Shown: positions 43,185-53,968, counted from the first letter of the stretch. The stretch is 64,000 nt of DNA from Adiantum capillus-veneris (GCA_014529385.2 CM043967.1:128873182-128937181); one strand, 5' to 3'. Notes: a model not told the origin generated them from the letters alone. A program made the numbers and translations.

Positions 43185-43949
43185 TGTTAAGTATGGAGCC
43201 TGATTTACCCTTGTAATTTTCTGTGGTAAAAGCGCACATTTGTAAGGCCCCCATTATGAGGAGAAGCCATCGTGCGTGAAGGAAAATCACTCACCGGAAA
43301 CCAAAATTTTCACGGACAAGAATCAGGGGCAACTTTAGAGGCCCCCGATATTTTTTTTTCGCCGGAATATTATGGCTGAACGGCGGCCGGAAAGTGGTCG
43401 GAAAACAACCGGTCGGTTGGCAGGTGGCCGGTAGTCAATGGCCGATGGTCGATGGTCGGAAGTCAATGGCTGGTGGCCAGAAGTCAATGGCCGGTGGCCG
43501 AATTCAAAAGCGGACTTGTCTTCTCAAGGGCGGCCACACATGGGCGGATGGGAGGGTCCGATTTGGACTTATTCGCACAAGGGTGACTACACATGGCTGT
43601 CTCTCATAAGAGAGGGCAGCCCTTTTGGCCTATAAAAGGAGGCCATTTCTACACACATTTCATAGTGTGAAGTTGATGCAACAAGGTGAGTGTGAGGTGG
43701 TGAGAGTGAAGCAAGACGGGATCTCTATCAAGGGTTTAATCCCTTTGTAAACTACTTCTTCTTTTGAATTGCTAAAGCCATTGAGTGGCTGCTTTCCCGT
43801 TGACGTAGCCCACATTGGGTGAACCACGTATATCGTGTGTACTCTCTCTCTCTCTCTCTCTACTCTATAATCTCTTGTGTGTGAAATCTATCTCTCTCAA
43901 TTAAGTAATCTACTCAAAAAACTATTTAGCTACGTCTTATTTCCTAACA
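43185..43949 (+). mobile_element. Solo LTR of the C1 Copia family
   Basis: Starts TGTTAAGTATGGAGCC and ends CCTAACA, 765 bases, with perfect 5-bp flanks AATTC (43180-43184 and 43950-43954). Its U3 minisatellite is longer and more diverged than in C1. It arose by recombination between the LTRs of a former full copy inserted in G2 gag. Confidence 0.95.
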
Positions 43950-45411
43950 AATTCAAAAAGAGATGATAAAAAGCAAGAGAAGAAAAAGGCGAGAAAGAGG
44001 ACACCCTCTTCTCCATCTTCTTCATCCTCTTCCTCTTATGAAAGTGATGGTGAAGACAACGAAGATCAAGACAAGAAAAAGGCGAGAAAGAGGTCACCCT
44101 CTTCTCCACCTTCTTCAAATTCTTCACCTTCTGAAATAAGTGATGATGCAACCTTTGAACCATCAAAAAGAAGAGGCCATAGGAAATCCTATGCCGCATG
44201 GAAGAGGTCATCCAAGCTGAAGAAATTCAAAGAGGGAGGGAAGAGCATCTCTTTCCTTACCTATGATGGTACCTTTCGTGCTACGGACAAAGTCTTGGCC
44301 TTTATCCAACAATTTGATGCGGCGTTTGGAGATGAGGGCTTCAAGGAGTCCTCTAAGCTATGCCATGTAGCTATGCACTTTCAAAAGTCCGCCAGGCAAT
44401 GGTGGTCTAGCCTACGAGCCAACGGTGAAGCTCCACGAACATGGAAAGCTTTAAGAGCTTCCATTATGAAGCAATTTTTGGCCACCGATGCCAAATACAA
44501 AGTACTCACCGAATGGCGAAGCTTAAAGCTCTCTCCCAATGAATCCATCCACAAATATGTCGACAAGTTTTGGGACCTACAACTCAAAGCCACTGTCTTT
44601 AAAAATTTGGATTTTGAAGAGAAAAAGCAACAATTTTTTGCAGGCTTAACCGAAGAAATGGCGGAGTATGTCAACTCCCAAGGCCAAGTACCATATCGGC
44701 GATAATACACCATACTATGGTGGCCTCACGAATCAATTTCCAAACGGGGGCTAAAAGAAATAATAAGCCCCCAGAAAACAAGGGTTCCAATGAGCCTAAG
44801 GGGAATGACAATGTCCAAAAGTCTCCTAAGGGCAACTCCAACAAAGCTAAAGAGAAGGGAGTTTACAAAGGTAAGAACAAAATCTCTCCTGAAGAGCTTG
44901 AGCGTTATCGCAAGGATAACCGGTGTTTCAAGTGAGGCGAACAAGGGAATGCGTACCACGCTTGTCCCCAAAAGAACAACCGTCAAGATCCTCATAGAGC
45001 TTCCTTGGTTGAAATCCAAGAGGAGGAGACTCACCAAACTCATCACAAAGGATCTCCTCTATGCCATGCTTGGGGAAAGGTAAGAGAACATGATTCTTTT
45101 ATTCTCTTTGACCCTAGTTCTAGTCACAATTTTATATCTATAGAGCTGGCCACCAAGCTAGGCATACAATCCTATGAGATGGGAGATGTCCTACCCGCAG
45201 ACAGTGCCTTCAAGGGGCAAGAAGCTTCAGTCACTCCCCTAATCTCGAAATTGAGGCTTCATGTCCAAGGCTATGTGGACAAAGAGGACTTCTTTATCTC
45301 TCCTCTCAAGCATGAGGATGTGATCCTAGGGGCACCATGGTTTGACCGCCTGGCTGCCGATGTTAAATTTATTAAAAGGAGAATCTCCTTTAAGTTTAGG
45401 GACAAAGACAT
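43950..45411 (+). pseudogene. G2 gag core, zinc knuckle and protease
   Basis: Basic linker with a duplicated KKKARKR-S/T-PSSP unit, then the retrotransposon gag core (FDAAFGDEGFKESSKLCHVAMHF, RQWWSSLRA, FFAGLTEEMAEYV). Frameshift near 44695. The zinc knuckle has its second Cys replaced by TGA (44933-44935; CFK, stop, GEQGNAYHAC). Protease starts near 45108 (FDPSSSHNFIS, with Pro in place of the usual Ser/Thr-Gly active site) and runs to GAPWFDRL near 45333. G3 is inserted at 45412, and the frame continues at 56580. Confidence 0.85.
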
Positions 45412-47715
45412 TGATAGCCGTTTTTCGGCTCTCCATAATTGCCATACTAAGTTACTCCACCCTACCAAATTCACCCAAACGCTATGGCTATCCCTACCAT
45501 TTCACTGTACATAGGTGTGTGTGAGTTAGGGGGCTTTTTCCATATCTTCTTAAAAACCCTCAGCTAGCTAGTCACTGAGCTAGTTGAGCCAAAAAAATAA
45601 AAAAATAAAAGTATATTATGACCTCTTTGTGTGTAAATATTTCATTGTATATATGGCCTAAATATAGGGATTTTTTATTATTATTTTGGTATTTTATTTA
45701 AATATTTCTACTTAGGTGTGTGTTTTATTAAACCTATGTACACCTTCTTTCATCCTCTTACACCATAATTATATTTTTTTCCAATATGTACATACTCTAA
45801 CCTCATATTTTTCCTTTATACAAATCACTCCCACATTTTCACCCTCACCCTCGTGAAAACAAAAAATTGATTTCTACTCATTGGTTACGTTTATTATATT
45901 ATTTACTTGCATACCTTTTCCTCTTTCACCCAAAATAATTCAAGGAGGGACCATATCATATGATTCCAATATCTTTCCATATCCATAACTCCTCCATATT
46001 TTTATTATTATTTTTACTCATTATTCTAACACCATGTGCTCATTGAGCTAAAGTCCATGAATAGTCCATACACTAGTCCCACCATGTATATATTTCTTTA
46101 TTCACCAATAATCCTCCTCCATGCATGGGTCAAGGGCAACTTGGATGCTTTGTATTATAATATGACAAAGGAGGGGCTCACTCTTGGATGCATTGTACAA
46201 ATTCAACAAAGGAGGGGGCCACTAAAAGACTTTTGCAGGCATAAAAATAGGCTTTTTTGGTGAGAATTTTGGCACCTATCTCCACTCCTAATTTGGAGCG
46301 GTGGTCAAAAGAAAACATGTAGCCCACGCTGTGAATAATAACCTCAAATTGTTTCATGATTTTTGGAGCTACCAGCGGTGAGCTATGATTTTTTGAGTGG
46401 ACCCCGGTCTGCCAACTTTTCTCACAAGTAGCCCTTAGTCTTCTCTCACCCTTCCACACACCTACTCACTCTTACACATCTCTCCCTCTCCTTCCCTCAC
46501 TCAAACCTGCAATTTCCATGGCTTCTCCCACCCTCTTCACCATTACCCTTCTCTCTCATCCCTATAGTTCTTTTATGAACCTCTACATACATACACCCTC
46601 TCCATGTCTCTCTCTATTGCTTCTATGTTACAATTTCATTTACCTCTCCTAAAAATATCTAAAATTCAGCATCTTAACCATGATAACTTCTGAAAATTGA
46701 GGATTTTTCATCAACAAATCCTCTTTTCATGGTGGTGGTCAACCGTGGCGGCGGCGTAAAGAAGCGAAGAAGAAGAAGAAGACCAGCGGTCATTTTTTCC
46801 ACAATCTACACAAGGGTGAATTCAAGCTTCTTCAAAGCTTCACCATTTCAATGATTCTCTTTTAATTCACCCCTCTTCCTTCATCAAATCAACTCATCCT
46901 ACCCATTGTAAATGTATCACTAACAATTCTAGTGATTATTACCACTAACAACTAACTTCTCTTGTAAAAATGCACCCACACTATCAACATATGGAGTAGG
47001 CAACCGCACAAGTAAACCAAATTCATTCACTCCCATGGAAGTTTCTATCCTTTCACCACATCAATAATTCTCTTACTTGAGCCCACATCCATGTGACTCG
47101 AGAGAAAAGAGAGACCCCATTCTCATTTGAAATTCATAAAAATTCATAATCCTTGATCTTTCCTAATAAAATTGATTAGGCTTAATCCTAATCAAGGATT
47201 CTAAAACCTATAAATAGAACCCATTCCTCCTTGTAAAAGACATCACTATACCATTTCACACTAGATTGAGCGTAGCACACGCCAGTTCTATCTTGGTTGT
47301 AAAGAGAGAGTAAGCTTTCTATACACCATCACCTTGGTGTATAGAAAAGCTTGAGGTAGTTTGAGTGAGTGCGAGTAGAAGATATTCTTCCTACCATTGT
47401 TGTATCTACCCCAACATCAATGAATTGGTAGTTTTGGGTGCAATTCATGTCCAAAGGCTCACGCTTCTTCTCCAATTTGGCTTGGCAAACTCATTCAGCT
47501 TCATAAGGTGACTTGTTTCATTGAAGGATGTTGTTTTGTTGCTTGTGATTCATTGGCTATTGTTTGGCTACCATTGTAAGAGGGTGGATGGTGAGAGGGC
47601 TCCCATAACCCTAAGACAATGTGCTAGTGATGCTATAACCAAATCTTGTCACTTGATTCCGCAAGCTCTAAGTTCCTTTTTTGTGCAAAATATAAACTTG
47701 AAGCTAAGTTGTACA

Positions 47716-47787
<72 letters not shown>

Positions 47788-48046
47788 TTTTAGTGTGTGA
47801 GAGTGTTCCATTGGTGTTAGGGTTAGTGTAAATTCCTTGCTTGTTTATGGGTTGCTCTAACGATTCTCCTCTTTTGCGTCCTAGTTCGCTCTTAAACTAG
47901 GTGGTGCCCCTTGTGTAGTTGGGATTTGGCTGGGGGTTTGTTGTTTTGGTTTGTGTTGTGTTGTGCCCCAGCCCCATTGAGCAGCATGGGAGCCTTGAAG
48001 GGTGTCTAGAGGTTTCTCTTCTTGTTGCCCGCCCCGGACCGCCTCA
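45412..48046 (+). repeat. G3 5' LTR
   Basis: Starts TGATAGCCGTTTTTCGG and ends ACCGCCTCA; 2635 bases. TATA box CCTATAAATA at 47208-47217, CT run 47719-47784, and ATTCTCCTCTTTTG at 47863-47876, shared with the TR-A LTR. Short ORFs inside it are shared with the 3' LTR and are not genes. Confidence 0.95.
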
Positions 48047-48050
48047 ATTT

Positions 48051-48068
48051 TGGTGCCCCCACGGAGGA
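48051..48068 (+). other. Primer-binding site of G3
   Basis: TGGTGCCCCCACGGAGGA, four bases after the LTR end. Same site type as G4, TR-A and TR-B. Confidence 0.85.
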
Positions 48069-48123
48069 CAGGCTTGTGTATGTTTTGTGAAGGCTCAACC
48101 TTTAGCATAATCAAGTAGCTTGC

Positions 48124-48336
48124 ATGAATCACGAGAATTTGTATGATCCCTTTATTCCCATTGCAAGGCAAAAGGTACACATAATTTTTAGTACTAAGTT
48201 GCAATTTCAGCGAGTAATTCGTAGAATTTTAGGTCCTCTTAGGTTGGTAGAGATAAACGCATCAGTAAATCCTTTTATTTTGCCTCTCATTAGGTACGAC
48301 CATAGTTTGGACGTCTATATTTTTGTTTTGTTTTAA
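48124..48336 (+). CDS. Pre-gag small protein 1 of G3 (70 residues)
   Basis: ATG 48124 to TAA. Aligns to the next ORF with an offset of two residues and about 28 of 62 positions identical (STKLQFQ against SRKIHFQQ; NPFILPLI-x-Y-x-x-S-x-DV-x-IF at the end). It keeps the overall layout but has lost the FQQR-x-VFMFG core. Only 21 bases separate the two ORFs, so they look like a tandem duplication. Unknown function; no recognised domain. Confidence 0.75.
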   Translation: MNHENLYDPFIPIARQKVHIIFSTKLQFQRVIRRILGPLRLVEINASVNPFILPLIRYDHSLDVYIFVLF

Positions 48337-48357
48337 GAATTAGGTCATGCATAGACC

Positions 48358-48576
48358 ATGGATAATGGCCCAGGAATACAGGTTTTTCCCTTTCATTTCA
48401 CTCCACACATTAGAGTAAACATTGCAATTAGTAGAAAAATCCATTTTCAACAACGTATGGTATTCATGTTTGGTGCCGAAAGAGTAGGAGAAATTCTCGC
48501 GTCACCAAACCCTGTCATTCTACCTCTTATTGATTATCATAGGTCATTTGATGTGAATATTTTTATTTTGTTGTAG
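48358..48576 (+). CDS. Pre-gag small protein 2 of G3 (72 residues)
   Basis: ATG 48358 to TAG, 72 residues. Collinear with the TR-A protein at 14517-14735, with 39 of 72 identical and no gaps. The conserved core is SRKIHFQQRMVFMFG (residues 25-39), then EIL, NPVILPLIDY and SFDVNIF. Most codons for shared residues differ silently from TR-A, which indicates protein-level constraint. It precedes gag by 84 bases. Predicted soluble; alternating hydrophobic residues suggest a small beta-rich fold. It could be made by reinitiation or from a spliced RNA; nothing in the sequence decides this. Confidence 0.8.
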   Translation: MDNGPGIQVFPFHFTPHIRVNIAISRKIHFQQRMVFMFGAERVGEILASPNPVILPLIDYHRSFDVNIFILL

Positions 48577-48660
48577 AATAGATTGCAATTTAGAAAATAT
48601 TATTGTGTAAATCTTTTAAAGAAAGAAAAAACAAAAACGCGTCACTTTGAAATCAATTCA

Positions 48661-51600
48661 ATGGAGAGCCAACGCCAAATGTCTGGATATCCTCTTTTCT
48701 TTGGAGAGCCTGGAGAGGATGCAGAATTATTTCTAGCGAATTTCAAGATGTCTTGCCATATCAAGAGGATAGTAACTGATCAAGAACGTGTAGAAATGTT
48801 TGAGGTGGTCCTTAGGAAAGATGCTAGCACTTGGTTTGACTCTTTGCCTGAGGAATTTAAAGGGAATTACACGGAAGTTTTGAATCGTTTCAAGAAATAC
48901 TTCTTTGATCCCCAAAACACTCAAAAATTATGGCAAGACATTGTTTCTCATAAGCAAAAAGACTTAGATGACTACTACTTGTACAAGCAAGAGTTCCTAC
49001 GTCTTTGGGCTCTATGGATACGAAATGTTGCTAACCCTGGTGATGGTGCAGAATTTCTAAAGAAGGAGAGGTTCATAGCCGGACTCTTTCCTGACCTTAA
49101 GGTAAAAGTTGAGGCGGGTGCACCTGCTACCTTTGATGTAGCTGAAACTAGGGCTGTTGAGAAATATAGGAAACTCAAGTGCTTAAGGGGGGAGGTTCCA
49201 ATAGAAGGTCTTAGACCCAAACGTAAGTCACAAGCATTAACATCTAAGGAGCTTTCTGAGGTAACGACGGATGTGATTGAGAAGTTAAATGAATCTTTAA
49301 GCAGCTTGTCAATTCACCTTGCACAAGCTGTAGGTCCAAAGGGACAAGCAAAGAAGTTTGAAGAGAGAGACCCACGACCTAGGAGAGTCTTGCAATGTTG
49401 GAATTGGGGTGAGTCTGGACATGGGATGTATAATTGTCCTTGGCCCCGTGGGGAGCCAGGGAGACCTAACTTGAATTACCCAGTGATGAATGCAGGTGAA
49501 GGAACTAGTCAGCAACCACGGCTTATACAAAGGCCAAATGGAGCAGGATCACCTCCACAAGGAGTGGAAGGAGTTCCACCTTTTCCAGAACCAAACGTGC
49601 ATGTGGTAGAGGTGACAAATTCAAGAGAGGTTGACATGGAAGCAAATGGCATTAAGCGTGGCCGAGGGAAAGGTAAGGAGAAAGAAGGAGTTACATCACA
49701 AAGTGACCATGGACGAGAAAAGAAGGCAAAGGAGACCAAGGAAGCTAAGAGGACTCGACGTCGTATCAACCTCCAAGACTTTCCTCTTGGACATGGAATG
49801 GCTCCATACAACCTGTTGGAAGACATGAGAGGTAAGGGTCCTGATATCTCATGGCCTCAGTTTCTTGAATTATGTCCACAAGTTAGGAGGGATTTAACAA
49901 GGGCAGTTAGCACTAGGAGAAAGGTAAAAGAGAGTGTTCCTGTTGTAAAAATTGCACAAGCTGAAATGAATGAGGACATTACACCTGTGCTAGATTGTTA
50001 CATAAAAGGGAGATTGGTTAGGAAAGGTCTAGTGGATGGGGGTGCACAAATTTGCATCATGACAGAGGGACTCATGCAAAAACTAGGCATGCACATCCAT
50101 GAGACACCTGAAATTAAGGTCAAGATGACAAACAATAGCAAGGCTAGGTGCGTAGGCATTTGTAAAAATGTTTTTGTGGAGGCCTTTGGCATTAAGAAGG
50201 CAGTGGATTTCTATGTCATGTCTACCAAAGGAAATGGTTACCCATTTATCCTAGGGAGACCATGGCTAATGAAAATGCGAGCGTTGCAGGATTGGGAGAG
50301 TGGAAAGCTAATTTGCAAGAACGAAAATCATAAGAAGGTTGTCTTTGACATGAAGGAGCAACGCCAAGAGGAGCTCCATGAAGAATCATCTCAAAGTGAG
50401 ACGGAAGAAGGTTGGACCGATAACACTTCAGAAGAAGAAAGTAGCGGCAGCATTACTGAAGAGGAGTCTTCCATCGAAGTCATGGGGGTAAGGTTTAAGC
50501 CAACCAACCAAGAGACCTCTTGTCAAGGTTTGGAGGAGGTAGGTTCCCAAGAGAACCAAAAAGTCGAAGATGAAATAATGCTAGAAGGTATGCTATCTAC
50601 AACACTTACAAAGGATGAAAGAGAGGAGTTCAAATGTGTGCTAAGGAAATTCCCTAGGCTTGTTGCTAAAGACTACACCGATGTGCGTGGAGTAGATGCT
50701 GTTCAACACAAAATTGAGTTCAAGCCAGAGGCCACACCTAAGGCTCAGAAGCTACGAAGGCTAGGAGTCATCAAGGAGCAGGCTTTACTCAAGGAGTTAA
50801 GAAAGCTTCTAGCAGCAGGTTTCATTTATCCAGTGGAGAATTCAGAGTGGGTCTCTCCCGTTGTTGTCACTCCTAAGAAAAACGGAAAGTGGAGGGTGTG
50901 TGTGGATTACCGTCCACTCAATGAGGCAACAAAAAGAGATCACTTTCCCCTCCCATTTCAGGATGAGATACTAAATGAGGTAGCTGGTCATGAGAAGTAC
51001 ATTGTGTGTGATGGCTACTCAGGCTACTTTCAAATAGGTATCGCATTGGAAGATCAATTGAAAACAACCTTTATCACTCCTTGGGGTTGTTATGCTTTTA
51101 GAGTCATGCCATTTGGTCTGACAAATGCTCCTGCAACATTCCAACGTTTCATGAACATGGTGTTTCAAGCATTCTTTGGAAAGTCAATTAGGGTGTTCAT
51201 TGATGATTTCTGCATTTATAGCTCAAAATCATTGCATCTACAAAGGGTAGAAGAAGGTTTAAAGAAGCTCTACGACATGGGAGGTCAACTCAACCCCGAC
51301 AAGTGCCACATAGGTGAGGATGAAGTAATCTTGCTCAGTCACAAGGTTTCCTATAAAGGCATTGAGGTGGATCCTTCAATGGCAAAGGCTCTTATTGAGC
51401 TCCCATCACCAAAGAGTCTAAAGGAGGTCATCTCTTTCATTCAGAAGGTGAAGTATATGTCACGCTTCATTCACTTAGCCTCGGAGTTGCTTCATCCTTT
51501 GCAAAAGTTGACACAACAAGTAGAATTTGCATGGTCTGATGAGTTTGAAGAGTATTTTTGTAACATTAAAGTCATTTTGTCAGAGCTACCAACACTCATG

Positions 51601-52620
51601 CCTCCTTGTTGGGAGTACACATTCTTTGTTAGCTCTAGTGTTGGAAGGGAAACAATTGGTGCTATGTTGCTACAACAAGATCCCCACAGTACAAGGATGC
51701 GACCCATCTACTTTGCTAGTAGGGTCATGAATGCTTTGGAGAGAGACTACACAGAAGCAGAACTTATGATGCTTTCTCTCATGTTTGTGGTGAGAAAGTT
51801 TAGATCCTACCTGCTACCAAAACCTTTTGTAATTCTCACTGCAGAAAATTTGTTCCCTTGGGTGTCATCTCAAATGAATCTTAGTACTAGGATCTCAAAG
51901 TGGATTATGGAGTTGCAAGAGTTCCAATACTCTTTCAAGGTAGAAGATAGTGTGCGTGCACAATTGGCAGGGATTCTCACTTATAGGGTACATGAGAAGG
52001 AAATTAAGGTGCCTCAAGTAAAGACCCTACCATTGCCACCACCAAAAAGTATTCCCAATGCTTTTACCTTGTTCTTTGATGGAGCTTTTCAACGAGCCAC
52101 GGGGAAAGCAGGGGGAGGGCTAGTGTTGCTCAACCCAAGTGGAGAGGTGGTCATGAAAGAGAAGGTCAATCTACCAGGTTCAACTAGCAACAATGAAGCA
52201 GAATACGACACACTACTTCATGGTTTGAAGATGTGCATTGGCCAAGGGATAAAACGTCTCATGGTAAAGGGAGATGCACTTCTCATTGTTAAACAGATTT
52301 TAGGCATTTGGGCATGCAAGAATGAAAGATTAAGGACAAAAGTTCATGCCATTCGTAGGATGTTTAATCAGTTTGAAGAAGTGCAACTATATCATATTCC
52401 GAGGAAACAAAATGAAGATGCCGATTTACTTGCACAACAAGCAGTTACATGTGTTGAGAGAGAAGTGCAGGTCATCATGGTGGAAGCAGCTGTCAAGCAA
52501 CCGAGATACCAGGGATTGGAGTCATTGTCTCCCATTATTGGCTACATTTTGGAGGGTGAGTTTCCACCAGACTTCACAAAAGCTCAGAAGAGGAGACTCA
52601 TGAAGAAGGCAAGCATGTAG
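48661..52620 (+). CDS. G3 gag-protease-RT-RNase H-second RNase H polyprotein
   Basis: The likely start is ATG 48661 (MESQRQMSGYPLFFGEPGED), judged from gag homology; the frame is open from 48583. Domains: gag core (about residues 8-190); a zinc knuckle in which the second Cys is Trp (CWNWGESGHGMYNC); basic linker; protease (VDGGAQICIMT to LGRPWLM); RT with VCDGYSGYFQIG and FIDDFCIYSS; a weakened first RNase H; and a second RNase H with LFFDGAF, NNEAEY and GDALLIVKQ, giving intact D, E and D. About 1320 residues. It ends at TAG 52618-52620, after which the same frame carries on into integrase. The loss of one zinc ligand is the only obvious defect before the TAG. Confidence 0.92.
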   Translation: MESQRQMSGYPLFFGEPGEDAELFLANFKMSCHIKRIVTDQERVEMFEVVLRKDASTWFDSLPEEFKGNYTEVLNRFKKYFFDPQNTQKLWQDIVSHKQKDLDDYYLYKQEFLRLWALWIRNVANPGDGAEFLKKERFIAGLFPDLKVKVEAGAPATFDVAETRAVEKYRKLKCLRGEVPIEGLRPKRKSQALTSKELSEVTTDVIEKLNESLSSLSIHLAQAVGPKGQAKKFEERDPRPRRVLQCWNWGESGHGMYNCPWPRGEPGRPNLNYPVMNAGEGTSQQPRLIQRPNGAGSPPQGVEGVPPFPEPNVHVVEVTNSREVDMEANGIKRGRGKGKEKEGVTSQSDHGREKKAKETKEAKRTRRRINLQDFPLGHGMAPYNLLEDMRGKGPDISWPQFLELCPQVRRDLTRAVSTRRKVKESVPVVKIAQAEMNEDITPVLDCYIKGRLVRKGLVDGGAQICIMTEGLMQKLGMHIHETPEIKVKMTNNSKARCVGICKNVFVEAFGIKKAVDFYVMSTKGNGYPFILGRPWLMKMRALQDWESGKLICKNENHKKVVFDMKEQRQEELHEESSQSETEEGWTDNTSEEESSGSITEEESSIEVMGVRFKPTNQETSCQGLEEVGSQENQKVEDEIMLEGMLSTTLTKDEREEFKCVLRKFPRLVAKDYTDVRGVDAVQHKIEFKPEATPKAQKLRRLGVIKEQALLKELRKLLAAGFIYPVENSEWVSPVVVTPKKNGKWRVCVDYRPLNEATKRDHFPLPFQDEILNEVAGHEKYIVCDGYSGYFQIGIALEDQLKTTFITPWGCYAFRVMPFGLTNAPATFQRFMNMVFQAFFGKSIRVFIDDFCIYSSKSLHLQRVEEGLKKLYDMGGQLNPDKCHIGEDEVILLSHKVSYKGIEVDPSMAKALIELPSPKSLKEVISFIQKVKYMSRFIHLASELLHPLQKLTQQVEFAWSDEFEEYFCNIKVILSELPTLMPPCWEYTFFVSSSVGRETIGAMLLQQDPHSTRMRPIYFASRVMNALERDYTEAELMMLSLMFVVRKFRSYLLPKPFVILTAENLFPWVSSQMNLSTRISKWIMELQEFQYSFKVEDSVRAQLAGILTYRVHEKEIKVPQVKTLPLPPPKSIPNAFTLFFDGAFQRATGKAGGGLVLLNPSGEVVMKEKVNLPGSTSNNEAEYDTLLHGLKMCIGQGIKRLMVKGDALLIVKQILGIWACKNERLRTKVHAIRRMFNQFEEVQLYHIPRKQNEDADLLAQQAVTCVEREVQVIMVEAAVKQPRYQGLESLSPIIGYILEGEFPPDFTKAQKRRLMKKASM

Positions 52621-53940
52621 CTCTTCCTAGAAGGCTCCCTCTATCAAAGAGGGAAGGATAAAGTGTGCAGAAGAGTACCAAATATCGTGGAAATTCCAGC
52701 CATTCTAAAAGGTTTGCATGAAGAGGCATGTGGTGGTCATTTTGCCCAAGAATCAACTGTGAAGAAGATTTTGCTTGTGGGGTATGTTTGGCCAAGCTTG
52801 CATGTGGATGTTCAACATTGGTGTAAAAGCTGTCACAATTTTCAGATAAATGGAAATAGAAGGTTGGTGCATGGCCCGAGGCAAATAGTGCTTGCAAATG
52901 GACCCTTTGAAAAGTGGGGCATTGATGCTATGGGTCCTCTGCCTAGGACAAAAAATGGTAAACTCTACATTCTAGTGGCTGTAGACTATATGACTAGGTG
53001 GGTGGAAGCTCAAAGTGTGGCAAGAGTGAATGAGAGGACATTTAGCAATTTTGTGTACAATCACATTTGTTGCAGATTTGGCACACCTTTGGAGATTGTT
53101 TCTGATAATGGTCCAGGGTTTAGGAAGGGCTTGCTCACAGAAGTTTGTGAAGAGCTTCACATTCTACATCGTCATAGCACACCATACTACCCACAGTCAA
53201 ATGGTTTGGTGGAGAAGGCTAATGGTGTCATTGCAGGAATCATTAGAAAGATGGTGCAAAACAAGACAAAATTATGGGATGACTTCTTAGATGGTGCCTT
53301 GTGGGCATATCGAACCACATATAGGGAAGCCACGGAGTTCACACCATTTCACTTGGTCTATGGTCAAGAGGCTTTGCATCCTATCGAGCTCAACATTCCA
53401 ACAATGCGACTTCATGGCAAAGGAGCACAAGATGATCAAGAGGTATGGATGGATCGACTTCTTACGTTAGTGGAGCTTGAGTGGAAAAGAGAAGCAACAT
53501 ATGAGTGCTACAAGAGGAAAGCCACACAAGCGAAAGAAATGCACGACAAGAAACTGAAGGACAAAGGCATCAAGGAAGGAGAGCTTGTGCTAAGGTATGA
53601 CAATCGACTTGACAATCGTTTTGATGCCAAGTTTGAAACTAGATGGCAAGGGCCATACATAGTCAAGAAAGCTTTCAATTCTAGTTACTATTAGCTTATG
53701 GACTTGAATGGTAAAGAGCACTCCAGGAAGGTAAACGGGTATCGCTTGAAGCCCTATTTGAGTCACCTTCTACCAAAGGATCTACCAAAGATCTGTCCAA
53801 AGGCCGCTGTCTCATGTAAGTATTGTTACATGAACCATGAGTGTAACGCCAGCCAAAATTCTGAGGGGCCAAACAATGAAGATCTCGTCAAGGACTCTCA
53901 AGCACTCTCTTTGGAAAAGATGCTCTATGATGGTACATGA
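52621..53940 (+). pseudogene. G3 integrase, in frame after a TAG
   Basis: Continues the polyprotein frame. Zinc region with LHEEACGGHF and WCKSCHNFQ; catalytic core GIDAMGPL, SDNGPGF and NGLVEKANG (D, D, E); C-terminal part with RWQGPYIVKKAF. A second TAG at 53692-53694 falls where Gln fits (YY, stop, LMDLNGKEHSRKVNG), and the frame goes on to TGA at 53938-53940. Only two stops separate this copy from an intact pol. The first TAG could in principle be read through, but the second suggests ordinary decay. Confidence 0.85.
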
Positions 53941-53950
53941 ATATACCATC

Positions 53951-53968
53951 ATCCTGGGGGAGGGCTAA
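53951..53968 (+). other. Polypurine tract of G3
   Basis: CTGGGGGAGGGCTAA immediately before the 3' LTR start TGATAGCC. Confidence 0.8.

Noticed and set aside
46036-46263. ORF shared by both G3 LTRs (also 54593-54820, and 46178-46459 on the other strand)
   Set aside because: Repetition is explained by the LTRs being copies of each other, and no coding signature is seen.
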